Shown here one piece after another: positions 1 through 7,700 of a stretch of 17,526 nucleotides of DNA; positions within the stretch are counted from its first letter, which is position 1, and each line of letters opens with the position of its first letter. This DNA is from DATARH01 sp035504075. Its GTDB lineage: Bacteria > Pseudomonadota > Alphaproteobacteria > ATCC43930 > CGMCC-115725. The position numbers and the translations under genes are program-made. A model generated the notes under the pieces. The model was not told the origin of the DNA. It saw nothing but the letters and a program-made list of their open reading frames with translations, and did not search any database. Location of the stretch: positions 1 to 17,526 of the forward strand of contig DATJSO010000092.1 of NCBI GenBank assembly GCA_035504075.1, in the 5' to 3' direction.

Positions 1-132
1 GTCGCTTTCCGTGGTGCGCTGCGCCACGACCTGGCAATTGTCGATGCGCAGCACGGTGACCGGCACGTGATTACCATCCTCGGTGAAGACCCGCGTCATG
101 CCGAGCTTTTGCGCGATCAGCCCCGTGCGCAT
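1..132 (-). CDS. rplC: 50S ribosomal protein L3, N-terminal part (cut by window edge)
   Basis: Reading the minus strand from the ATG at 132-130 gives 44 codons without a stop up to the window edge. They begin MRTGLIAQKLGMTRVFTEDG, the characteristic L3 start (GLIGxKxGMTxxF). L3 binds 23S rRNA early in assembly of the large subunit and lies near the peptidyl-transferase centre. A purine-rich ribosome binding site (AAGGGGGG) lies upstream of the ATG. The gene follows rpsJ in the usual S10-operon order, but the 116-nt gap between them holds a palindromic repeat. Only the N-terminus is present, so the rest of the protein cannot be judged. The identification is firm because of both sequence and position. 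Confidence 0.93.
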   Translation of the reverse strand, partial: MRTGLIAQKLGMTRVFTEDGNHVPVTVLRIDNCQVVAQRTTESD

Positions 133-150
133 CACGCCGCCCCCCTTGGT

Positions 151-223
151 CCGTCATCCGCGGGTTCGACCCGCGGGTCTCGGAACGCCCGGGGGATGGC
201 CGGGCCAAGCCCGGCCATGACGC
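151..223. repeat. REP-like bipartite palindrome between rpsJ and rplC
   Basis: Two perfect short-loop hairpins stand side by side. The first is 158-165 (CCGCGGGT) with 169-176, an 8-bp stem and 3-nt loop. The second is 196-205 (ATGGCCGGGC) with 209-218, a 10-bp stem and 3-nt loop. The outer ends also pair: GTCAT at 153-157 with ATGAC at 217-221. This layout resembles the dispersed intergenic palindromes (REP/BIME type) of many alphaproteobacteria. It lies within the rpsJ-rplC transcript, so it would be transcribed as a strong double stem-loop. There is no U-tract, so a simple intrinsic terminator is not indicated. Copy number elsewhere in the genome cannot be seen from this window. Confidence 0.7.
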
Positions 224-248
224 TTCTCGGGTCTCTCATTCCGACACC

Positions 249-557
<309 letters not shown>

Positions 558-587
558 CTTCTTGTTTCCCCTGCGCGCCGCGATGGC

Positions 588-1778
<1,191 letters not shown>

Positions 1779-1815
1779 CGCCGTTCTCCAGTTTCTCGCG
1801 CCTCATGCAGCAGGG

Positions 1816-3891
1816 TTACGCCATCTTGGCGCGGACTTCGTCCGCCACCGCCTGCGGCACCTGCTCGTAGTGGTCGAAATGCATCGTATACTGCGCCCGG
1901 CCCTGGCTCATCGAGCGCAATGTGTTGACATAGCCGAACATGTTGGCGAGCGGCACCATCGCGTTGATGACGCGGGCGTTGCCGCGGCTGTCCATGCCGG
2001 TCACCTGGCCGCGCCGGCTGTTCAGGTCGCCGATCACGTCGCCCATGTACTCGTCCGGCGTCACGACCTCGACCCGCATGATCGGTTCGAGGAGCTTCGG
2101 CGCCGCCTTCATGACCCCGTCGCGGAACGCCGCGCGGGCCGCGATCTCGAACGCGAGCACGCTCGAATCGACATCGTGATAGGCGCCGTCGATCAATTCG
2201 GCCTTCAGATCGATGACCGGAAAGCCGGCCACCACGCCGTTCTCGGTCGATGCCTTGAGACCCTTCTCGACGCCGGGCACGTATTCCTTCGGCACCGCGC
2301 CGCCGACCACCGAATTCTCGAACAGAAAGCCCGAACCCGGCGGCAACGGCGCGAAGCGGACCTTGATGCGGGCATATTGCCCGGCGCCGCCGGTCTGCTT
2401 CTTGTGCGTGTAATCGATTTCGGCCGGCCGGCTGATCGTCTCGCGATAGGCGACCTGCGGTGCGCCGACATTGGCGTCGACCTTGAACTCGCGCTTCATG
2501 CGGTCGACGATGATTTCGAGGTGCAGTTCGCCCATCCCCTTGATGACGGTCTGGCCGCTCTCGTGATCGACCGCAACGCGGAAGGAAGGGTCCTCGGTGG
2601 CAAGCCGGGCCAGCGCCTGGCCCATCTTTTCCTGGTCGCCCTTGGTTTTCGGCTCGACCGCGATCTCGATGACCGGCTCCGGAAACTCCATGCGTTCGAG
2701 CACGACAGGGTGGCCGACATTGGACAGCGTATCGCCGGTCGTCGTGCTTTTGAGGCCGGCCAGCGCGAGAATGTCGCCGGCGCGCGCCTCCTTCACGTCC
2801 TCGCGGTGGTTGGCGTGCATCAGCAGCATGCGGCCGATGCGCTCGCGCTGGTTCTTGACCGTGTTCAGCACCTGGTCGCCGCTGTTCAGCACGCCGGAAT
2901 AGATGCGGACGAAGGTCAGCGAGCCGACAAACGGGTCGGACATTATTTTGAACGCGAGGCCGGCAAACGGCTCGTCGTCCGAGGCGTGACGCTCGACGAC
3001 CGTATCGGTGCCCATCTTGACGCCCTTGATCGCCGGCACGTCGGTCGGCGCCGGCAGATAATCGACGACGGCGTCAAGCAGTGGCTGCACTCCCTTGTTC
3101 TTGAACGCGGAGCCGCACAGCACCGGCACGAAGGCGGCGGCGATCGTGCCCTTCCGGATGCACCGCTTTAGCGTCGCGGCATCCGGTTCCTCGCCGCCCA
3201 GATAGGCTTCGAGCGCCGCATCGTCCTGCTCGACCGCGAGTTCGACCAGCTGGTGCCGCGCGGCATCGGCCGCGGCCCGCAATTCCGCCGGCACATCGAC
3301 GACGTCAAACTCGGCGCCGAGCGCCTCGTCGCGCCATTTCACCGCCTTGTCGGCGACCAGGTCGACGATGCCGACAAACTCGCTTTCGACGCCGATCGGC
3401 AATTGCAGCACGACCGGCACGGCGCCGAGTCGCTCGCTGATCTCGCGCACGCAGCGCGGAAAATCGGCGCCGATGCGGTCCATCTTGTTGACAAAACAGA
3501 TGCGCGGCACGCCGTATTTGTCGGCCTGGCGCCATACCGTCTCGGATTGCGGCTCGACCCCGGCCACCGAGTCGAAGACGGCGACCGCGCCGTCGAGCAC
3601 GCGCAGCGAGCGTTCGACCTCGATCGTGAAATCGACATGGCCGGGCGTATCGATGATGTTGATGCGGTGGTCGTTCCAGAAGCACGTCGTCGCCGCCGAC
3701 GTGATCGTGATGCCGCGCTCCTGCTCTTGCTCCATCCAGTCCATCGTCGCGGTGCCCTCGTGCACCTCGCCGATCTTGTAGGAGCGCCCGGTGTAGTAAA
3801 GGATCCGCTCGGTCGTCGTCGTCTTGCCGGCATCGATGTGCGCCATGATGCCGATATTGCGATAGCGATCGAGAGGCGTTGTGCGTGCCAT
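1816..3891 (-). CDS. fusA: Elongation factor G
   Basis: The 691-residue product has the length of bacterial EF-G, the GTPase that drives ribosomal translocation and, with RRF, ribosome recycling. The G1 motif AHIDAGKT is at 17-24, the switch I segment (QEQERGITITSAA) at about 55-67, DTPGH at 81-85 and NKMD at 135-138. The later domains show typical EF-G sequence, including GMGELHLEI in domain III and the MSQGRAQYTMHFDHYE stretch in domain V near the C-terminus. GGAG lies 8 nt before the ATG. It is located between rpsG (59-nt gap) and tuf (37-nt gap), as expected for fusA rather than a fusA2 or tetracycline-resistance paralogue. No unusual residues were noted. Confidence 0.98.
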   Translation of the reverse strand: MARTTPLDRYRNIGIMAHIDAGKTTTTERILYYTGRSYKIGEVHEGTATMDWMEQEQERGITITSAATTCFWNDHRINIIDTPGHVDFTIEVERSLRVLDGAVAVFDSVAGVEPQSETVWRQADKYGVPRICFVNKMDRIGADFPRCVREISERLGAVPVVLQLPIGVESEFVGIVDLVADKAVKWRDEALGAEFDVVDVPAELRAAADAARHQLVELAVEQDDAALEAYLGGEEPDAATLKRCIRKGTIAAAFVPVLCGSAFKNKGVQPLLDAVVDYLPAPTDVPAIKGVKMGTDTVVERHASDDEPFAGLAFKIMSDPFVGSLTFVRIYSGVLNSGDQVLNTVKNQRERIGRMLLMHANHREDVKEARAGDILALAGLKSTTTGDTLSNVGHPVVLERMEFPEPVIEIAVEPKTKGDQEKMGQALARLATEDPSFRVAVDHESGQTVIKGMGELHLEIIVDRMKREFKVDANVGAPQVAYRETISRPAEIDYTHKKQTGGAGQYARIKVRFAPLPPGSGFLFENSVVGGAVPKEYVPGVEKGLKASTENGVVAGFPVIDLKAELIDGAYHDVDSSVLAFEIAARAAFRDGVMKAAPKLLEPIMRVEVVTPDEYMGDVIGDLNSRRGQVTGMDSRGNARVINAMVPLANMFGYVNTLRSMSQGRAQYTMHFDHYEQVPQAVADEVRAKMA

Positions 3892-3903
3892 GACCCATAC
3901 TCC

Positions 3904-3925
3904 GGCGGCGCGGCCGCGCGCCGCC
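3904..3925. other. GC-rich hairpin in the rpsG-fusA spacer
   Basis: A perfect 9-bp inverted repeat (3904-3912 GGCGGCGCG with 3917-3925) and a 4-nt loop lie in the 59-nt gap between rpsG and fusA. In the minus-strand transcript the hairpin ends just before the fusA ribosome binding site, so it could affect fusA translation or mRNA processing. It lacks a U-tract in the transcript direction, so termination is unlikely. The role is inferred. Confidence 0.45.
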
Positions 3926-3950
3926 TGTTTTCAGCTGTCCGATGTGCCCG

Positions 3951-4421
3951 TTACCAGCGGTAGTGCGAAAACGCCTTGTTCGCATCAGCCATGCGGTGGG
4001 TGTCTTCGCGCCGCTTGACCGCGACCCCGCGGTTGTTGGCGGCATCGAGCAACTCGCCCGACAGCCGCTCCTCCATCGTGTTTTCCGAGCGATTGCGCGA
4101 CGAACCGATCAACCAGCGGATCGCCAGCGCCTGGCTGCGATCGACGCGAACCTCGACCGGCACCTGGTAGGTCGCGCCGCCGACCCGGCGCGAACGCACT
4201 TCGACGGCCGGCCGCACGTTTGTCAGCGCCTCGTGGAACACGTGGATCGGATCCTGCCCGGTGCGCCTCTGGATGCGCTCGAAGGCGCCGTAGACGATAC
4301 GCTCGGCGACCGATTTCTTGCCCTCGTGCATCAGGCAGTTCATGAATTTCGTAACGACGCTGTCGCCGAACTTCGGATCCGGCAACACCTCGCGTTTGAC
4401 CGCGGCGCGGCGGCGCGACAT
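3951..4421 (-). CDS. rpsG: 30S ribosomal protein S7
   Basis: The 156-residue product is the normal length for S7, the primary assembly protein of the small-subunit head, which contacts the E-site tRNA. It starts MSRRRAAVKREVLPDPKFGD and keeps family signatures such as KFMNCLMHEGKK (about 25-36), RRVGGATYQVPVEV and NRGVAVKRREDTHRMA near the C-terminus. A strong ribosome binding site (GGGAGGGGG) directly precedes the ATG and touches the rpsL stop. The rpsL-rpsG gap is only 10 nt, so the longer spacer that carries the S7 autoregulatory site in E. coli is not present in that form. Confidence 0.98.
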   Translation of the reverse strand: MSRRRAAVKREVLPDPKFGDSVVTKFMNCLMHEGKKSVAERIVYGAFERIQRRTGQDPIHVFHEALTNVRPAVEVRSRRVGGATYQVPVEVRVDRSQALAIRWLIGSSRNRSENTMEERLSGELLDAANNRGVAVKRREDTHRMADANKAFSHYRW

Positions 4422-4431
4422 CGCCCCCTCC

Positions 4432-4803
4432 CTATTTCGGCCGCTTGGCGCCGTATTTGGAACGGCGCTGGCGCCGGTCCTTGACGCCCTGCGTGTCGTG
4501 CGTGCCGCGTATGATGTGATAGCGCACGCCCGGCAGGTCCTTGACCCGGCCGCCGCGGATCAACACGACCGAATGCTCCTGCAGGTTGTGCCCTTCGCCA
4601 GGGATGTAGGACGGCACCTCGCGGCCATTGGTCAGCCGCACGCGCGCCACCTTGCGCAGCGCCGAGTTGGGCTTTTTCGGCGTGGTCGTGAAGACGCGCG
4701 TGCAGACGCCGCGCTTCTGCGGGCACTGCTCCAGGGCCGGCGCCTTCGTGCGCGCGAGATGCGGCCGGCGCGGCTTGTTGATCAGTTGGTTGATCGTCGG
4801 CAT
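4432..4803 (-). CDS. rpsL: 30S ribosomal protein S12
   Basis: The 123-residue product is full length for S12, the decoding-centre protein. It starts MPTINQLINKPRRPHLARTK and contains the invariant TTTPKKPNSALRKVARVRL segment (about 39-57), GEGHNLQEHSV (about 69-79) and RVKDLPGVRYH (about 86-96). Lys43 and Lys88, where classical streptomycin-resistance substitutions arise, are wild type. The aspartate modified by RimO in many bacteria (Asp89) is also present. It is the first gene of the operon, with a GAGG close to the ATG and a promoter about 160 nt upstream. Confidence 0.98.
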   Translation of the reverse strand: MPTINQLINKPRRPHLARTKAPALEQCPQKRGVCTRVFTTTPKKPNSALRKVARVRLTNGREVPSYIPGEGHNLQEHSVVLIRGGRVKDLPGVRYHIIRGTHDTQGVKDRRQRRSKYGAKRPK

Positions 4804-4969
4804 CCTCAGCGACCTCTCGTCGAACGCGCGACCGCCCGAACGCTAAACGCGCGCCGGGCGGCGAAATCTCTCGGCCCCTCAGAATTTGCGCCCTCTCGCA
4901 AGGACGCCGTGCCACGATGGGCGGTTCGGCTGCGTCTAGGTGGCCTCCTACCGCCAGCCGGGAGCGCGG

Positions 4970-4998
4970 AATATAGGCAGGCGCCGTTAACCGGTCAA
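4970..4998 (-). promoter_or_regulatory. Probable str operon promoter
   Basis: On the minus strand TTGACC (4998-4993) is followed after exactly 17 nt by TATATT (4975-4970). This is a close match to the sigma70 consensus and a clear AT-rich island in GC-rich sequence. A start site near 4963 would give a leader of about 160 nt before rpsL. The leader holds a 7-bp inverted repeat, 4832-4838 with 4855-4861. No rpoC lies upstream, so this is the best candidate for driving rpsL-rpsG-fusA-tuf and onward. Confidence 0.65.
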
Positions 4999-5025
4999 GC
5001 GGAATACCCGCCCGCCGCAGCGCGG

Positions 5026-5054
5026 TTGCACCCCTATCCCGCATACCACATATT
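5026..5054 (+). promoter_or_regulatory. Possible promoter of the GntR regulator gene
   Basis: TTGCAC (5026-5031) and CATATT (5049-5054) are 17 nt apart, in a comparatively AT-rich stretch 40 nt before the ATG at 5094. The match to consensus is moderate (3/6 and 4/6). It points away from the str operon promoter, so the 290-nt gap is a divergent control region. No clear GntR operator palindrome was recognised. Confidence 0.35.
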
Positions 5055-5093
5055 CGACTTTCCCATTTCGTACCGTCGCGGACGAAAAATCAG

Positions 5094-5807
5094 ATGGCCG
5101 TTCAGTCTATCCGGCAGGCAAGCCGGTCAGAGCTCGCCGTCGCGCCGATCGACACCGGGGTCAGCTTCCGCGCGCAGGCTTACGCGGCGCTGAAAAAGGC
5201 GATCGCCGAGGCCGACATCTATTCCCGCCCGGACGAAATCCGCCTCGACGAACGCGCGCTGTGCCATCAGCTGGGGGTCAGCCGCACGCCGGTGCGCGAG
5301 GCGATGACGCTGTTGGAGCAGGAAGGCTTTCTGCGCACCGAGCCGCGCCGCGGCATCTTTATCGTGCGCAAGACGCGGCGGCAGATCATCGACATGATCG
5401 AGGTTTGGGCGGCCCTTGAAAGCATGGCGGCGCGGCTGGCGGCCCGGCGCGCCTCCGATGCCGAGATCGCCGGATTGCGGCACATGTTCGACCGGTTCAT
5501 CGGCGACAACCCGCATGACCGGATCGACGAATATTCCGACGCCAACATCGCCTTCCACCAGGCGCTGATCGGGCTCGGCGGCTCGCCGCTGATCGTGCAG
5601 ATGACGGATAATCTGTTCCTGCACGTGCGCGCCGTGCGCAAGGCGACGATCGCGCACGGCGACCGCGCCGAGCGCTCGCTCGCCGATCATCTCAACATCA
5701 TCGAAGCGCTGGCCCGGCGCCACGCCGCGGCGGCCGAGCGGCTGTCGCGCGACCACGCCCTGGGGCTGGCCGTGCATGTCGAGAAATTCTGTGATTTTCT
5801 CGACTAG
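5094..5807 (+). CDS. GntR-family regulator, FadR subfamily with FCD domain
   Basis: The 237-residue product has an N-terminal winged helix-turn-helix (about 24-92) with the GntR signature LCHQLGVSRTPVREAMTLLE (56-75) and the wing sequence RRGIFIV. An all-helical FCD ligand-binding domain follows (about 97-230). The likely metal ligands of that domain are present: Asp149 and His155 in the DANIAFH motif, His199 and His221. Such proteins are dimeric repressors or activators that usually sense small carboxylates or acyl-CoA-type metabolites and regulate adjacent catabolic genes. The effector cannot be named from sequence. It stands alone between the str operon (divergent) and an ABC permease 218 nt downstream on the same strand. 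Start choice follows the ATG after the AT-rich promoter-like stretch; the ribosome binding site is weak. Confidence 0.92.
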   Translation: MAVQSIRQASRSELAVAPIDTGVSFRAQAYAALKKAIAEADIYSRPDEIRLDERALCHQLGVSRTPVREAMTLLEQEGFLRTEPRRGIFIVRKTRRQIIDMIEVWAALESMAARLAARRASDAEIAGLRHMFDRFIGDNPHDRIDEYSDANIAFHQALIGLGGSPLIVQMTDNLFLHVRAVRKATIAHGDRAERSLADHLNIIEALARRHAAAAERLSRDHALGLAVHVEKFCDFLD

Positions 5808-5852
5808 CCGGCGTTGTCCGGCAGAAGATCGGTGCCGGGCATGCGGCATTCC

Positions 5853-5867
5853 GCCCGCGAGGCGGGC
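5853..5867. other. Hairpin downstream of the GntR gene
   Basis: GCCCGC (5853-5858) and GCGGGC (5862-5867) form a 6-bp stem with a 3-nt loop, about 45 nt after the regulator stop codon. There is no T-run after it, so it is only a weak candidate for a transcription end. The rest of the 218-nt gap up to 6026 shows no gene and no clear promoter. Confidence 0.25.
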
Positions 5868-6025
5868 AGCGCCGGCGCTTGCTTCCGATCGCGCGAGGGC
5901 GAGTATGGGCCGGCGCGGATCGCCCCGGGCGCCGCGGGAATTTCTCCGGCCTCGGACAAGCGACTGCGACAAACGACATTGCGCCGCGGTGATATGCAAC
6001 CTCGTGCCAAATTCCGGCCCTTGCC

Positions 6026-7114
6026 ATGATCGGCTACGCGCTTCGCCGCATCCTGCTGATGCTCCCGACGCTGTTCGCGATCATGGTCGTCAACTTCTTC
6101 ATCGTGCAGGCGGCGCCGGGCGGCCCGATCGAGCAGATGATCGCCAAGATCAAAGGCAGCGAGGTGTCTGCCCTGGCGCGGGTCACCGGCGGCGGCGGCG
6201 AAATCAAGAGCAGCGGCGCCGCGGGCAACACTAATTACCGCGGTGCCGTCGGCCTCGATCCCCAATTCATCGCCCAGCTCCGCAAGGAATACGGTTTCGA
6301 CAAGCCGCCGCTCCAGCGCTTTCTGCTGATGATGGAGAACTACGCGACGTTCAACCTCGGCAACAGTTTCTTTCAGGATCGCAGCGTCATCAGCCTGATC
6401 GAGGCGCGGCTGCCGGTGTCGATCTCGATCGGGTTGTGGACGACGCTGATCACCTATCTCGTGTCGATTCCGCTCGGCATCCGGAAGGCGGTCAAGGACG
6501 GCACGCGGTTCGACGTCTGGACCAGCGCCGTCATCATCGTCGGCTATGCGGTGCCGAGCTTTCTGTTCGCGGTTCTGCTGATCGTGCTGTTCGCCGGCGG
6601 CAGCTATTGGACGATCTTCCCGCTGCGCGGCCTCGTCAGCGACAATTGGTGGTCGCTCGACTGGCCGCAGCGCATCCTCGACTACTTCTGGCATATTGCG
6701 CTGCCGATCGCGGCGCTGGTCATCGGCAGCTTCGCGACATTGACGATGCTGACAAAGAACTGCTTTCTCGACGAGATCAACAAGCAGTATGTGCTGACGG
6801 CGCGCGCCAAGGGCCTCGGCGAGCGCCGTGTGCTTTACGGCCATGTGTTCCGCAACGCGATGCTGCTCGTCGTCGCCGGCTTTCCGGCGGCGTTCATTGG
6901 CATCCTGTTTACCGGCGCGCTGCTGATCGAGGTCATCTTTTCGCTGCCCGGCCTCGGCCTGTTGGGCTTCGAGGCGGCGATCAACCGCGATTACCCGATC
7001 ATGTTCGGCTCGCTTTATGTCTTCACGCTGATCGGCTTGGTGCTGAAGCTGTTGAGCGATCTGACCTACATGCTGATCGACCCGCGCATCGATTTCGAAC
7101 GCCGCGGCGGCTGA
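6026..7114 (+). CDS. yejB: ABC transporter inner-membrane permease, YejB type
   Basis: The 362-residue product matches YejB, a permease subunit of the YejABEF importer for peptides and microcin C. It has the N-terminal MIGYALRRILLMLPTLF, membrane segments at roughly 12-30, 132-152, 166-190, 222-243, 281-303 and 330-352, and the EAA loop ARAKGLGERRVLYGHVFRNA (259-278), which docks with the ATPase. The ending LIDPRIDFERRGG is typical of YejB, and the large loop after the first membrane segment (about 40-130) distinguishes YejB from short DppB permeases. The length agrees with E. coli YejB (about 364). No yejA, yejE or yejF lies on either side, so the transporter would need partners encoded elsewhere. 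No good ribosome binding site precedes the ATG. Confidence 0.9.
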   Translation: MIGYALRRILLMLPTLFAIMVVNFFIVQAAPGGPIEQMIAKIKGSEVSALARVTGGGGEIKSSGAAGNTNYRGAVGLDPQFIAQLRKEYGFDKPPLQRFLLMMENYATFNLGNSFFQDRSVISLIEARLPVSISIGLWTTLITYLVSIPLGIRKAVKDGTRFDVWTSAVIIVGYAVPSFLFAVLLIVLFAGGSYWTIFPLRGLVSDNWWSLDWPQRILDYFWHIALPIAALVIGSFATLTMLTKNCFLDEINKQYVLTARAKGLGERRVLYGHVFRNAMLLVVAGFPAAFIGILFTGALLIEVIFSLPGLGLLGFEAAINRDYPIMFGSLYVFTLIGLVLKLLSDLTYMLIDPRIDFERRGG

Positions 7115-7135
7115 TCGAGCGGGCGCCGCGCAGCG

Positions 7136-7223
7136 CCATTCCGGTTCATTCGGAATTCGGCGTGTTACTTCGGCGTGTTACATTGCGATCCCCGGCGTTC
7201 GCCGGAGCGACGGATCGGAATGG
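7136..7223. repeat. Small repeat cluster with inverted ends between yejB and the PH-domain gene
   Basis: This 88-bp stretch begins with CCATTCCG (7136-7143) and ends with its reverse complement CGGAATGG (7216-7223). Inside are a perfect tandem pair of TTCGGCGTGTTAC (7156-7168 and 7169-7181) and a hairpin CCGGC-GTTC-GCCGG (7192-7205). GATCC (7187-7191) and GGATC (7212-7216) pair outside that hairpin. It fills most of the 121-nt gap after yejB. It may be a dispersed intergenic element or a processed transcript end. Copies elsewhere cannot be checked here. Confidence 0.45.
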
Positions 7224-7235
7224 ATCGGGCCGGGC

Positions 7236-7700
7236 ATGAAATACGTCGAGCGCGTCCTGCAGCCGGGCGAGACGCTGGTCTATCGCACGAGCCTGCACTG
7301 GCTGGTGTATGGCAGGGCGGTCGTGCTGCTGTTCCTGGCCATCGGCAGCGCGATCGGATCGGCTGACGTCGGCAGCGCCGAGGCGGCGCTGGCGTTGGAA
7401 GCGCTGGCTGCGCTCCTCGCCCTGCTGGCGGCGGTCGCGGGCGTGCACGCGCTGGTTCGGCGGGCGGCGACCGAACTCGCCGTCACCGACCGGCGCGTCA
7501 TCTACAAAGCCGGCGTGCTGCAGCGCCACACGCTGGAGATGAACCGCTCGAAGGTCGAGACGGTCGGCGTCGATCAGTCGCTGCTCGGTCGGCTGCTCAA
7601 CTACGGCACCGTCGTCGTGCGCGGCACCGGCGGCAGTTTCGAGCCGATCCGCTTTATCGGCGATCCGCTGCGCTTCCGCAGCCACATCACCGCCGGCTAG
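7236..7700 (+). CDS. Membrane protein with bacterial PH domain
   Basis: The 154-residue product has two hydrophobic segments near the N-terminus (about 22-42 and 50-72). A bacterial PH-like domain (bPH2/YdbT type) then covers about 73-151. The diagnostic core is ELAVTDRRVIYKAGVLQR (80-97), followed by NRSKVETVGVDQSLLGRLL (103-121), NYGTVVVRGTGGS and a final IGDPLRFRSHI. Such proteins are membrane-anchored, with the PH-like fold in the cytoplasm. Their biochemical role is mostly unknown. The stop codon directly abuts the ATG of the next gene, which suggests cotranscription if that start is right. The ribosome binding site before the ATG is weak. The family call is good but no specific function can be assigned. 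Confidence 0.85.
   Translation: MKYVERVLQPGETLVYRTSLHWLVYGRAVVLLFLAIGSAIGSADVGSAEAALALEALAALLALLAAVAGVHALVRRAATELAVTDRRVIYKAGVLQRHTLEMNRSKVETVGVDQSLLGRLLNYGTVVVRGTGGSFEPIRFIGDPLRFRSHITAG

Noticed and set aside
1870..3171. Plus-strand open frame (433 codons) opposite fusA
   Set aside because: Antisense shadow of EF-G, with the same composition bias and no recognisable domain.
5853..5867. Intrinsic terminator after the GntR gene
   Set aside because: The stem is short (6 bp) and has no T-run, so it was listed only as a weak hairpin.
5127..5999. Minus-strand open frame (290 codons) opposite the GntR gene
   Set aside because: The plus strand encodes a clear GntR/FCD protein; the opposite frame has no domain or ribosome binding site.
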